A DNA stretch of 64,000 nucleotides from Pseudomonas paracarnis (GCF_904063055.1 NZ_CAJFCN010000006.1:186001-250000); one strand, 5' to 3'. Counted from the first letter of the stretch, positions 26,999 through 35,593 are shown. The notes: a model not told the origin generated them from the sequence alone. Numbers and translations are program-made.

Positions 26999-27598
26999 TT
27001 ATGTCGGGTCGCCATGGTTGCGCTGGAATACTTCATCGCCCATCGCAGCAATCTGCCCTTCGATCAGCGCTTCAAAGGGTTTGAGCAGTGGCTCAAACGA
27101 CGTCGGCGCTTCCAATACCTGCAACGCTTGCGTGATTGCTTCGACCGTCGACAAGGCGCCAGGCCCCGGCGCCTTGCGCAAGCGATAGCGGGAAACGCCG
27201 CCTTCGGCCAATGTCACCCGGGGCAACGCCGCCAGCAAGGGGTTGAGGTGCAGCAGTTTGCGCGCCTTGCGCCAGGTGCCATCGGGAACCACCAACAACA
27301 GTGGCTGATCGTCAGGTGCGTAGGCGTGCAGCGGCTCGGCTTCATCCGCCGGAAACAACAGGCGTGCCCGATAGCCAGGCGGGTTCAATAGCGTCGCCAG
27401 GTCATCAAACACCTCCCCCACCACCAACTGCGCGTTGTTCAGGCCCAACGCCGCCAGCCGCGCAGTATTGAGCGCATGGCCGACCTCGCTCGGGTGCTGC
27501 AACACCAACACGCGGGTGCGGCTGTCGAGGTGGGGGATCAGCGCACACAGGCAGTGCGTGGTCGGGCGCAGGCAGCGCGGGCAATGGGGTCGGGACAT
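26999..27598 (-). CDS. DTW-domain tRNA-uridine aminocarboxypropyltransferase (TapT/YfiP-like)
   Basis: 199-residue protein with the Cys-rich N-terminus CPRCLRPTTHCLCALIP, LVLQHPSEVGHALNTARL, and the DTW-type motif VVPDGTWRKARKLLH followed by RYRLRKAPGPGALSTVEAI. Enzymes of this family add the 3-amino-3-carboxypropyl group of SAM to uridine 47 of tRNA (acp3U). Separate from cysM by a short gap and 7 bases from the following LysR gene stop on the same strand. Confidence 0.88.
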   Translation of the reverse strand: MSRPHCPRCLRPTTHCLCALIPHLDSRTRVLVLQHPSEVGHALNTARLAALGLNNAQLVVGEVFDDLATLLNPPGYRARLLFPADEAEPLHAYAPDDQPLLLVVPDGTWRKARKLLHLNPLLAALPRVTLAEGGVSRYRLRKAPGPGALSTVEAITQALQVLEAPTSFEPLLKPFEALIEGQIAAMGDEVFQRNHGDPT

Positions 27599-27605
27599 GG
27601 TGTGT

Positions 27606-28499
27606 TCAGGCCTGGTTGAGCTGGGTCTTGAGCAAATCGCGGAAGGTCTGGATCAGGGGCTCGCGGCTGCGGCCACGGCGCATGATCAGCGAAAACGGCG
27701 CCTGGTAGCCGAAGGTGGCCGGCAGCAAAACGCGCAGGTCGCCCTTGTCAGCCCAGGCCTGGGCGTAGTGTTCGGGCAGGTAGCCAATATAAGCGCCCGA
27801 CAGCACCAGAATCAGTTGCGCCTCCATACTTTCCACCGTGGCAGCGCTGTGCTTGAAGCCGTGGCGCGCCAGCTCGGCCTGGCTCCAGTAACCTCGCCCG
27901 ACCATGCGTTGCTGGGTGATCACTTGTTCCGGGATGCGCCGCTCGTTGAACAATGGGTGCCGGTTGCTGCAATACAACCAGTGCTGTTCGCGGTACAGCG
28001 GCATGTAGACCAGCCCGCTCATGCGGTTGGAGAACGCACCGATGGCCAGGTCCAGGCGATTGTCCTGGACCCCCAGTTGCAATTCGTAGGGGCTCATCAC
28101 CGACAGGTGTAAATGCACTGCCGGGTGCTCCAGGCTGTAGGCGCCAATCACTTCGGCGAACGGCAAGGCCTTGTCGCTGACGGTGGAGTCGAGCACCCCG
28201 AGCTTGAGGGTGCCGCGCAATTCGCCTTTCAACGCAGCGGCGTATTGCTCGAAACCTTCGAGTTCGCCCAACAGGCGCAGGGTTTCCTGATGAAACAGCT
28301 CGCCCTTGCTGGTCAGGCTGAAGCCGCCACGGCCACGATGGCACAGCACCAGGCCCAAGGCTGACTCGAGTTGGCTCATGTAGGTGCTGATGGCCGACGT
28401 CGACAGGTTGAGCTCGTGCTGGGCGTTGGCAAACCCTTGGTGGCGCACGACGCTGACGAAGATGCGCAGGAGTTTCAGGTCGGGCAAGGCGTTGGCCAT
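27606..28499 (-). CDS. gbuR: LysR-family regulator, probable GbuR
   Basis: 297-residue LysR-type regulator: helix-turn-helix at about 18-40 (GFANAQHELNLSTSAISTYM) and a periplasmic-binding-like effector domain. It is divergent from gbuA, the same arrangement as gbuR-gbuA in P. aeruginosa, where GbuR activates gbuA in response to 4-guanidinobutyrate. A dyad suited to LysR binding lies in the intergenic region (28580-28601). The assignment rests on context and family. Confidence 0.82.
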   Translation of the reverse strand: MANALPDLKLLRIFVSVVRHQGFANAQHELNLSTSAISTYMSQLESALGLVLCHRGRGGFSLTSKGELFHQETLRLLGELEGFEQYAAALKGELRGTLKLGVLDSTVSDKALPFAEVIGAYSLEHPAVHLHLSVMSPYELQLGVQDNRLDLAIGAFSNRMSGLVYMPLYREQHWLYCSNRHPLFNERRIPEQVITQQRMVGRGYWSQAELARHGFKHSAATVESMEAQLILVLSGAYIGYLPEHYAQAWADKGDLRVLLPATFGYQAPFSLIMRRGRSREPLIQTFRDLLKTQLNQA

Positions 28500-28526
28500 G
28501 GGGGCTCCAGGGGGGGCACACTAAAT

Positions 28527-28557
28527 TGTGGGCGCTGGCTTGCCTGCTCCCACATTT
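28527..28557. repeat. Collapsed REP remnant
   Basis: tgtgggcgctggcttgcctgc is followed directly by tcccacattt. It looks like a REP pair whose centre and most of one arm have been deleted, leaving one arm joined to the tip of the other. Confidence 0.65.
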
Positions 28558-28579
28558 GAATGGAGTTTACCCCAGGCTT

Positions 28580-28601
28580 TAGTTTAGAAAAATCTGAACT
28601 A
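28580..28601. promoter_or_regulatory. LysR-type dyad in the gbuR-gbuA intergenic region
   Basis: TAGTTTAGA-AAAA-TCTGAACTA: the arms match at 8 of 9 positions. It sits 85 bases upstream of the gbuA start, a usual place for a LysR activator site. Confidence 0.5.
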
Positions 28602-28685
28602 AGTATTTGCCGCTGCCGATTCTTCCTAAGCCAGGCTTTTCGCAGAATCGGCCATCAATAAACAAAACAACGATGAGGCAATCCC

Positions 28686-29636
28686 GTGGACAAGATTTTC
28701 CACCAACCACTGGGCGGCAACGAAATGCCGCGCTTCGCCGGCATCGCCACCATGATGCGTCTTCCCCACCTGCAAACCGCCAAGGGCCTGGACGCCGCCT
28801 TCGTCGGCGTGCCTCTGGATATCGGCACCTCGCTGCGCGCCGGTACGCGCTTCGGCCCACGGGAAATCCGTGCCGAGTCGGTGATGATCCGCCCCTATAA
28901 CATGGCCACCGGCGCTGCCCCCTTCGACTCATTGTCGGTGGCCGATATCGGCGACGTGGCGATCAATACCTTTAACCTGCTCGACGCGGTGCGCATCATC
29001 GAAGAAGCCTACGACGAGATCCTCGAGCACAACGTCATCCCCCTGACCCTGGGTGGCGACCACACCATCACCCTGCCGATCCTGCGGGCGATCCACAAAA
29101 AACATGGCAAGGTCGGGCTGGTGCACATCGACGCCCACGCCGACGTCAACGACCATATGTTCGGCGAGAAAATTGCCCACGGCACCACCTTCCGCCGCGC
29201 CGTGGAAGAGGGCTTGCTCGATTGCGACCGCGTGGTGCAGATCGGCCTGCGCGCCCAGGGGTATACCGCCGAAGACTTCAACTGGAGCCGCAAGCAAGGC
29301 TTCCGTGTGGTCCAGGCCGAAGAATGCTGGCATCACTCCCTCGCGCCGCTGATGGCCGAAGTGCGGGAAAAAGTCGGCGGCGGCCCGGTGTATCTGAGCT
29401 TTGACATCGACGGCATCGACCCCGCCTGGGCGCCCGGCACCGGCACCCCTGAAATCGGCGGGCTGACCACCATCCAGGCCATCGAAATCATCCGTGGCTG
29501 CCAGGGCCTCGATCTGATTGGTTGCGACCTGGTAGAAGTTTCGCCGCCTTACGACACCACCGGCAATACCTCGTTGCTGGGCGCCAACTTGCTGTACGAG
29601 ATGCTCTGCGTACTGCCTGGCGTCGCGCATCGCTGA
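28686..29636 (+). CDS. gbuA: Guanidinobutyrase GbuA (ureohydrolase family)
   Basis: Mn-dependent hydrolysis of 4-guanidinobutyrate to 4-aminobutyrate and urea, a step of arginine and agmatine catabolism. The 316-residue protein has LGGDHTITLPILRA, the metal ligands VHIDAHADVNDHMFG and YLSFDIDGIDPAWAPGTGTPE. The sequence is nearly that of P. aeruginosa GbuA as I recall it, including MPRFAGIATM and SVMIRPYNMATGAAPFDS, which favours GbuA over agmatinase SpeB. The start is a GTG with GATGAGG before it. Followed by a probable transporter for the substrate. Confidence 0.88.
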   Translation: MDKIFHQPLGGNEMPRFAGIATMMRLPHLQTAKGLDAAFVGVPLDIGTSLRAGTRFGPREIRAESVMIRPYNMATGAAPFDSLSVADIGDVAINTFNLLDAVRIIEEAYDEILEHNVIPLTLGGDHTITLPILRAIHKKHGKVGLVHIDAHADVNDHMFGEKIAHGTTFRRAVEEGLLDCDRVVQIGLRAQGYTAEDFNWSRKQGFRVVQAEECWHHSLAPLMAEVREKVGGGPVYLSFDIDGIDPAWAPGTGTPEIGGLTTIQAIEIIRGCQGLDLIGCDLVEVSPPYDTTGNTSLLGANLLYEMLCVLPGVAHR

Positions 29637-29798
29637 TAAGGCGAATGCGCTGAGAACAATAAAAACCGCGTCTTCACACTCACAACCAAGGGGATCGCAC
29701 AGATCCCCGACAACGATGTACCTGACTTTCGCTCGCGTGTTTACCGAGCCAGCTGCCGCCTGATCGCCCATAAAAAATATAATCGGAGAACCGCCGTC

Positions 29799-31181
29799 AT
29801 GGCTTTGGATTTATTCGTCGTACTCATCTACGCCGCCGGCATGCTGGTGCTCGGCTACTACGGCATGCGTCGCGCCAAAACCCACGAAGACTACCTGGTC
29901 GCCGGCCGTAACCTCGGCCCGTCACTGTACATGGGCACCATGGCCGCTACGGTGCTGGGCGGTGCCTCCACCGTCGGCACCGTGCGCCTGGGGTATGTGC
30001 ATGGTATTTCGGGTTTCTGGCTGTGCGCCGCGCTCGGCGCGGGCATCATTGCCCTGAACCTGTTCCTGGCTAAGCCGCTGTTGAAGCTGAAAATCTTCAC
30101 CGTCACCCAGGTCCTGGAAAAACGCTACAACCCCATGGCCCGCCAGGCCAGCGCGGTGATCATGCTGGCCTACGCGCTGATGATCGGCGTGACCTCGATC
30201 CTGGCCATTGGCACCGTGCTGCAAGTGCTGTTTGACCTGCCGTTCTGGATGTCGGTACTGGTGGGCGGCGGCGTGGTGGTGGTGTATTCGACCATCGGTG
30301 GCATGTGGTCGCTGACCCTCACTGATATTGTGCAATTCGTGATCAAGACCGTCGGCCTGATGTTCATCCTGTTGCCGATCTGCCTGTACCGCGTCGGTGG
30401 CTGGGATGAACTGGTGGCCAAACTGCCGGCGTCGAACTTCAGCTTCACCGCTATCGGCTGGGACACGATCATCACCTACTTCATGATCTACTTCTTTGGC
30501 ATCCTGATCGGCCAGGATATCTGGCAACGGGTCTTCACCGCCCGTGACGAAAAGGTCGCCCAGTACGCAGGCACTTTCGCCGGCTTCTATTGCATCCTGT
30601 ACGGCCTGGCCTGTGCGCTGATCGGCATGGCTGCCCATGTGCTGATCCCGGACCTGGACAACGTCAACAATGCCTTCGCCGCGATCGTCAAAGCTTCGCT
30701 GCCGGACGGCATTCGCGGCCTGGTCATCGCCGCCGCGCTGGCCGCCATGATGTCCACCGCCAGCGCCGGCCTGCTCGCCGCCTCCACTGTGTTGACCGAA
30801 GACCTGCTGCCCCGCCTGCGCGGCGGCAAGGCGTCGAGCCTGCGCATCAACCGGCTGTTCACCCTGTTGACCGGCATTGCCGTGCTGGGTATCGCATTGG
30901 TGGTGAACGATGTGATCAGCGCCCTGACCCTGGCCTATAACCTGTTGGTGGGCGGTATGTTGGTACCCTTGATCGGCGCGATCTTCTGGAAGCGCGCGAC
31001 CACCTCGGGCGCAATCACGTCCATGAGCCTGGGCTTTGTGACCGCGCTGGTGTTTATGTTCAAGGATGGGCTGGATGCAAACACGCCGATCTACTACAGC
31101 CTGGCAGTGGCGCTGGTGAGCTTTGTACTGGTGAGTTTGCTGTCGCGTCGGCCGGCCAAGGTGGCGGCTGCGGTGGTTTGA
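29799..31181 (+). CDS. Sodium:solute symporter family protein
   Basis: 460-residue member of the SSS family with about thirteen hydrophobic segments, starting MALDLFVVLIYAAGMLVLGY. It carries the family stretch GGASTVGTVRLGYVHGISGFW and, later, AAALAAMMSTASAGLLAAS. It follows gbuA by 162 bases and is most likely the uptake system for guanidinobutyrate or a related cation; a matching transporter accompanies gbuA in P. aeruginosa. AATCGGAGAACCGCC is the ribosome binding site. Confidence 0.87.
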   Translation: MALDLFVVLIYAAGMLVLGYYGMRRAKTHEDYLVAGRNLGPSLYMGTMAATVLGGASTVGTVRLGYVHGISGFWLCAALGAGIIALNLFLAKPLLKLKIFTVTQVLEKRYNPMARQASAVIMLAYALMIGVTSILAIGTVLQVLFDLPFWMSVLVGGGVVVVYSTIGGMWSLTLTDIVQFVIKTVGLMFILLPICLYRVGGWDELVAKLPASNFSFTAIGWDTIITYFMIYFFGILIGQDIWQRVFTARDEKVAQYAGTFAGFYCILYGLACALIGMAAHVLIPDLDNVNNAFAAIVKASLPDGIRGLVIAAALAAMMSTASAGLLAASTVLTEDLLPRLRGGKASSLRINRLFTLLTGIAVLGIALVVNDVISALTLAYNLLVGGMLVPLIGAIFWKRATTSGAITSMSLGFVTALVFMFKDGLDANTPIYYSLAVALVSFVLVSLLSRRPAKVAAAVV

Positions 31182-31212
31182 GCTATAACAGGGACGAGGA
31201 TATTTTCTTCAG

Positions 31213-31246
31213 CGGGCGCGACGTCGGAGGTCGCGCCCGTTTTTTT
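31213..31246 (+). terminator. Rho-independent terminator after the symporter gene
   Basis: CGGGCGCGAC-GTCGGAG-GTCGCGCCCG, a perfect 10-bp stem, followed by seven T. Confidence 0.9.
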
Positions 31247-31264
31247 CGCCTAGTGCAATACAAC

Positions 31265-31355
31265 TGTGGGAGCGGGCTTGCTCGCGAAAGCGGTGTGTCA
31301 TTCAACCTTTCCGTTGGCTGATACACCGCTTTCGCGAGCAAGCCCGCTCCCACAT
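31265..31355. repeat. REP pair (REPIN)
   Basis: Inverted arms 31265-31293 (tgtgggagcgggcttgctcg...) and 31326-31355 (accgctttcgcgagcaagcc...). It ends four bases from the stop of the 40-residue gene on the minus strand. Confidence 0.9.
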
Positions 31356-31358
31356 TTT

Positions 31359-31481
31359 TTAGCGGCGACGGGGCCGACGTTGCTCGTCATCCGTGCGAAT
31401 CGGCACCGGTTGCAGCGGAGGCTCGATCAAGCCCAACGCAACGCCAAGGTCGTGGAGCCAGTTTTGGATTTTCTCTTTCAT
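31359..31481 (-). CDS. PA1123-like? small basic-tailed protein, 40 residues (unrecognised)
   Basis: The product starts MKEKIQNWLHDLGVALGLIE and ends DDEQRRPRRR. The first twenty residues form a clean amphipathic helix (W8, L9, L12, V14, L16, L18), followed by a proline-rich hinge and an arginine-rich tail. AGGGGG six bases ahead of the ATG is a strong ribosome binding site. No named family is recognised and the question-marked label is only a reminder that similar short proteins are annotated in pseudomonads. Candidate membrane-surface or nucleic-acid-binding peptide; function unknown. Confidence 0.62.
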   Translation of the reverse strand: MKEKIQNWLHDLGVALGLIEPPLQPVPIRTDDEQRRPRRR

Positions 31482-31623
31482 GATTGCCCCCTTTGAGGGT
31501 AGTGCTGGCCGGCGTGAGTTCTGTCGCCGTTTCCTACAGTGATAGTAGCCCTAAGTCCTAGGTAATGCTTGAAGGAAACCACAACGAACTATTACTGAAT
31601 TGATCCGAATCCTGACGGATCGT

Positions 31624-32517
31624 TCAAGCAATCGCGCGAGTGTCTTGCACGCACAGTGGGTTGCCGTCTTGCTGCAGGTCGATCCATGCATTGAGGTTAG
31701 CGCCGAGCATACCCTTTCGCCACATCAGCCAGGTGGTCGCAGTGGCAAAAGGCCCAGTCAGCGGATGAACGGATACGCTGTCCTTGCCGGGAAGGCTTGC
31801 GAGCATGGATTCAGACATCAACGCCACGCCGGAACCTGCGATCACGCAAGCGAGCATGCCTTGGTAGGACTCGATCTCGATCGCCCGCCCCATCGCCACT
31901 CGCTCATGGGAAAACCAGGTTTCCAGGCGCGTGCGGTAGGCGCAACTGCGCCGGAACGTGAACACCGCACGGCCCGCCACATCCTGGGGGCCACGCACCG
32001 GCGGATGATCGGCCTCGCAAATCAGCACCAGGCGCTCTTCGCACAGCGGTACGCCATCCAGGGTGGTGATGGTCAGCGGGCCGTCGACGAAGGCTGCGTC
32101 CAGGCGCCCGGTAATCAGCCCTTCCAGCAACTCCCCACTGGGTGCCGACTGCACCTGAAGGTTCACCATGGGGTAAGTCTTGTGATAGCGCGCCAGCAGC
32201 TTCGGCAAATGAACTGCGGCGGTGCTGTACATGCTGCCCAATACGAAATCACCGGCCGGTTGCCCGCCTTGTACGGCGCCGTGTGCTTCATCATGCAGCG
32301 CCAGCAGGCGAGTGCTGTAGTCCAGCAGTACCTTGCCCGCCGGAGAAAGCTGCAAACGCTGGCGCTCGCGCACGAACAGGTCGACACCCAATTGCTCTTC
32401 CATTTGTTTAAGCCGGGTCGACAGGTTGGACGGCACGCGGTGCAGGCGCTCGGCGGCACGGGTAATGGAGCCCTCTTCCGCCACAGCCTGGAAAATGCGC
32501 AATTGACTGAACTCCAT
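31624..32517 (-). CDS. LysR-family transcriptional regulator
   Basis: 297-residue LysR-type protein starting MEFSQLRIFQAVAEEGSITR, with helix-turn-helix SITRAAERLHRVPSNLSTRL (about 17-36) and an effector domain. The ATG at 32517 has GGAGAAAGTA in front; an in-frame TTG at 32529 is less likely. It is divergent from an MFS gene 104 bases away and most likely controls it, by the usual LysR arrangement. The effector is unknown. Confidence 0.88.
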   Translation of the reverse strand: MEFSQLRIFQAVAEEGSITRAAERLHRVPSNLSTRLKQMEEQLGVDLFVRERQRLQLSPAGKVLLDYSTRLLALHDEAHGAVQGGQPAGDFVLGSMYSTAAVHLPKLLARYHKTYPMVNLQVQSAPSGELLEGLITGRLDAAFVDGPLTITTLDGVPLCEERLVLICEADHPPVRGPQDVAGRAVFTFRRSCAYRTRLETWFSHERVAMGRAIEIESYQGMLACVIAGSGVALMSESMLASLPGKDSVSVHPLTGPFATATTWLMWRKGMLGANLNAWIDLQQDGNPLCVQDTRAIA

Positions 32518-32621
32518 TACTTTCTCCAAAACTGAACAAGTTACTCACTATTATTCAATTTTACAGAAAGTCAATCCGTCTTAGCCTGCAAGGCATTCGC
32601 TTCTTTGCAGGAAACCTGAAC

Positions 32622-33800
32622 ATGTCCCCGCTGATTCGTTTACTCGCCAGCTCCGTCGCCCTGATGATGGCCATGGGCATTGGCCGCTTCGCCCTGACTC
32701 CGCAAATGCCGCATTTGCTCAGTGAAGGCCAGATCGACCTGACCGGCGCCGGCCTGCTCGCTGCCGCCAATTACCTGGGTTATTTCGTCGGCGCGGTGGA
32801 CTCGATCTTTGCCCGTAGCCATCAGCATGTGCGCGGGCGCCTCTACGGCGGGTTGTGGCTGTGCGTATTGCTGACCCTGGCGTCCTACTGGGCTAACGGG
32901 TTCTGGCCGCACTTGTTGCTGCGCTTTGGCACCGGGGTCGCCAGTGCCTGGGCCCTGGTGATGATTACCAGCCTGAGCCAGCCACTGGCGACTGCCGCAG
33001 GCCGCCCGCGCCTGGGTGCGTTGGTGTTTGCCGGGCCGGGGTTGGGGATTGTGCTGACGGGGCTGCTGGCGTTGGTTTCCAACCTATTAGGGCAAAGCTC
33101 TGCCACGCTGTGGTTGCTCTACGGGACGGTAGCGCTGGTGATGCTGCTGGCGATCCTGCCGTTTTTACCCAAGCCGGCCGTCACTGTTACCCAGGTCTCC
33201 AGCGCGGGGAGCAACGGCAGCATCGCGCACCTGTGCTGGATTTATTTCCTGTACGGCCTGGGCTACATCATCCCGGCGACTTTTCTGTCGCAGATGGCCA
33301 GCGCTCAATTCAACGGGGCCTGGCAGGCCGATCTGTTCTGGCCCTGCTTTGGCCTGGCGGCCGCGCTGGGAGTGGGGGTGGCCAGCCTGCGCCGCAAGCA
33401 CCCGAACACCACCCGTCGCTGGCTGATGGCGACTTTATGGCTGCAAGCGGCCGGGGTATTTGCCTGCCTGCTGGGCAATGGCTGGGGCTTGGCGCTGGGC
33501 GTGTTGCTGTGCGGTGCGCCATTTTTGGCCTGCATGCAGTTGGTGATGGCGCGATTAAGGGAGGTCGCACCCCATGGCTACCAACGCAGCACGGGGCTGC
33601 TGACCGCCAGCTTCGCCGTCGGCCAATTGAGCGGGCCACTATTGGCGTCGGTCAGCAGCCACCTCAGTGGCGGCCTGCAACCGGCGTTGGTCGCTGCCGG
33701 TACCGGGTTGTTATTAGCCGGTTCAGTACTGATCAACCGCCCTCTACCGCCGCAGCCGATTTGCACACAAGTGGCCAGCGGTGCAGCAAATGGCGGTTAG
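32622..33800 (+). CDS. MFS transporter, YbfB/YjiJ family
   Basis: 392-residue major facilitator with about twelve membrane segments. The N-terminus MMAMGIGRFALTPQMPHLL and the following LTGAGLLAAANYLGYFVGA are the YbfB/YjiJ-family signature. It is the likely target of the divergent LysR regulator. The last 57 bases overlap the convergent DUF2177 gene. The substrate is unknown. Confidence 0.85.
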   Translation: MSPLIRLLASSVALMMAMGIGRFALTPQMPHLLSEGQIDLTGAGLLAAANYLGYFVGAVDSIFARSHQHVRGRLYGGLWLCVLLTLASYWANGFWPHLLLRFGTGVASAWALVMITSLSQPLATAAGRPRLGALVFAGPGLGIVLTGLLALVSNLLGQSSATLWLLYGTVALVMLLAILPFLPKPAVTVTQVSSAGSNGSIAHLCWIYFLYGLGYIIPATFLSQMASAQFNGAWQADLFWPCFGLAAALGVGVASLRRKHPNTTRRWLMATLWLQAAGVFACLLGNGWGLALGVLLCGAPFLACMQLVMARLREVAPHGYQRSTGLLTASFAVGQLSGPLLASVSSHLSGGLQPALVAAGTGLLLAGSVLINRPLPPQPICTQVASGAANGG

Positions 33801-34142
33801 GCACGTGCCCCACGCCATGTCCATCAGCGCCAACCCGGCGGACCAGCCTTGAAGCGTGGCCCAGTTGCTCAGGTCATAGGTGCCATAGGCCACCAAGCCA
33901 AGCAAGGCGCCCAAACGCGCAGCGCGCTGCCAACTGGCGCTGGGCAAGATCACCAACACCACGCAACCGAGGACATACAGGAGATAGAACAATATCGCAG
34001 GCAACAGGCGTGGCTGATCAAGCATCAGCGTGCCGAGCAGGGATTTATAGGTGGAGCCCATGAGCACGCCAAGCCAGAGGCCGTCGAGGACCAGGAAGGC
34101 GAGCAAGGTGCCGAGGTAGGCAAAAACCGTTCTTTTCGACAT
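33744..34142 (-). CDS. DUF2177 family membrane protein
   Basis: 132-residue protein with four hydrophobic segments, starting MSKRTVFAYLGTLLAFLVLDGLWLG. LDGLWLGVLM, the middle AILFYLLYVLGCVVLVI and the C-terminal YDLSNWATLQGWS...LMDMAWG match DUF2177. The ATG at 34142 is preceded by CAGGGTTGT. Its 3' end overlaps that of the MFS gene by 57 bases on the opposite strand. Role unknown. Confidence 0.85.
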   Translation of the reverse strand: MSKRTVFAYLGTLLAFLVLDGLWLGVLMGSTYKSLLGTLMLDQPRLLPAILFYLLYVLGCVVLVILPSASWQRAARLGALLGLVAYGTYDLSNWATLQGWSAGLALMDMAWGTCLTAICCTAGHLCANRLRR

Positions 34143-34151
34143 GACACAACC

Positions 34152-34239
34152 CTGTAGGAGCGAGCTTGCTCGCGAAAAACGTACATCCGACGCCACACTG
34201 CGCCTGGAATATTTTCGCGAGCAAGCTCGCTCCTACAGG
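34152..34239. repeat. REP pair, second sequence family
   Basis: Inverted arms 34152-34177 (ctgtaggagcgagcttgctc...) and 34213-34239 (tttcgcgagcaagctcgctc...). It shares the GGAGCGAGCTTGCTCGCG core with 55000 and 57786 and differs from the tgtgggagc... family. Confidence 0.88.
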
Positions 34240-34253
34240 AGAGCAGCCTGTAC

Positions 34254-35090
34254 TCAGCTTAGTTCAATGCGGTCCGCATGAATCACGATCTGCCCTTGCT
34301 TGTAGAGCGCACCAATGGCCTTCTTGAAGTTGCCCTTGCTCACGCCGAACAAGTTACTGATCACCGCCGGGTCGCTTTTGTCGCTGACCGGCAGGGTGCC
34401 GTTGTTGTCACGCAACTTGGCGAGGATCTTCGAGTTCAGGCTGGAGGCCGCTTCCTGGCCCACCGGTTGCAGGCTCAGGCTGATGTTGCCATCGGCGCGG
34501 ATCTCTTTGATGAAACCCTTCTCTTCCTTGCCCGGACGCAGGAACTTGAACACTTCGTTCTTGTGGATCAGGCCCCAGTGCTTGTTGTTGATGATCGCCT
34601 TGAAGCCCATGTCGGTGGCTTCGGCCACCAGCAGGTCAACTTCCTGGCCCACCTGGTAGTTGGCTGGCGTCTTGTCCAGGTAACGGTCAAGGCGAGCGGT
34701 GGCGGTGATGCGCTTGGTGTGCTTGTCGAGGTAGACGTGCACCACGCAATACTCACCTGCGGTCAGCTGGCGTTTTTCTTCCGAATACGGCAGCAGCAGA
34801 TCCTTGGGCAAACCCCAATCAAGGAATACGCCAATGCTGTTGACTTCCACAACTTTCAAACTGGCGAATTCACCGACTTGAACTTTGGGTTTTTCGGTGG
34901 TGGCGATAAGTTTGTCATCGCTGTCCAGATAAATGAAAACGTTGAGCCAGTCTTCATCTTCACTGGGAATATCTTTAGGGATATACCGATTAGGCAAGAG
35001 GATTTCCCCATCTTGCGCACCATCGAGGTACAAACCAAAGTTAGTGTGCTTGACCACTTGCAAGCTGTTGTAGCGCCCGACTAAAGCCAT
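34254..35090 (-). CDS. cvfB: S1-domain RNA-binding protein, CvfB family
   Basis: 278-residue protein with three S1-like beta-barrels and a C-terminal winged helix (SKGNFKKAIGALYKQGQIVI), the CvfB/YitL layout. It starts MALVGRYNSLQVVKHTNFGL. The second barrel shows FLDWGLPKDLLLPYSEE and the third GFKAIINNKHWGLIHKNEVF. Family members bind RNA and affect virulence gene expression in Staphylococcus; the role here is unknown. An ATG five codons upstream is an alternative start. Confidence 0.88.
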   Translation of the reverse strand: MALVGRYNSLQVVKHTNFGLYLDGAQDGEILLPNRYIPKDIPSEDEDWLNVFIYLDSDDKLIATTEKPKVQVGEFASLKVVEVNSIGVFLDWGLPKDLLLPYSEEKRQLTAGEYCVVHVYLDKHTKRITATARLDRYLDKTPANYQVGQEVDLLVAEATDMGFKAIINNKHWGLIHKNEVFKFLRPGKEEKGFIKEIRADGNISLSLQPVGQEAASSLNSKILAKLRDNNGTLPVSDKSDPAVISNLFGVSKGNFKKAIGALYKQGQIVIHADRIELS

Positions 35091-35404
35091 TTCCAATACC
35101 CTCATTGCGTGGGCGGCATTCTACCCGAGTTGGGCCCTGCACGCGCGCGCGCCTGAAAAATCGCGGGCTGGCATGGCGTTCCAATGGCAGCGCCCCACTC
35201 GTCTGATCGTTCGGTTCACTTTGAGCAGGCCACCAGCGGGCCACCCGGCCTGTGGTTTCCAGCTAAAACAGTAAGTTAGCGCTTTATTTCGGCGTTGAAC
35301 TTCGGCTATTTCCAGCGCTGCGTATTAATCCTGAGGGATATTTGCCAAGCAATTGTCAAGTATTTCCTGTACGATGCCTGGCCAAGTTAATTTTCTACAG
35401 GTTA
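35091..35404. other. Divergent intergenic region between cvfB and a 59-residue gene
   Basis: Mostly featureless promoter DNA. TTGTCA at 35353 with a weak -10 about 17 bases on could serve the downstream small gene. An alternating purine-pyrimidine run cacgcgcgcgcgc (about 35140-35152) is present. No gene recognised. Confidence 0.4.
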
Positions 35405-35593
35405 GTGGCCGCCATGCGTGTAAAAGCATCCAACAGCAAAGCAAAGCCAGCTCCCGCCGTTGAAACCAGCGAATCGATCAATAGCCAGATTGCTGCGTTC
35501 CTCAAGTCCGGCGGCGAAATCCAGCAAATTGCCAAGGGCGTGAGCGGCCAGACTTTCGGCCCGTCCAAGCAGATCAGCCTGGGCAAGAAGTAA
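35405..35593 (+). CDS. Small basic hypothetical protein, 59-62 residues
   Basis: I do not recognise a family. The product (MRVKASNSKAKPAPAVETSE..., ending GPSKQISLGKK) has a disordered Lys/Ala/Pro-rich start and a compact part INSQIAAFLKSGGEIQQIAK. The C-terminal half resembles short Pseudomonas proteins that end in a basic tail. The GTG at 35405 has AGG at the right distance; the ATG at 35414 is the alternative and has a poorer ribosome binding site. Probably cytoplasmic, possibly nucleic-acid binding. Confidence 0.65.
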   Translation: MAAMRVKASNSKAKPAPAVETSESINSQIAAFLKSGGEIQQIAKGVSGQTFGPSKQISLGKK

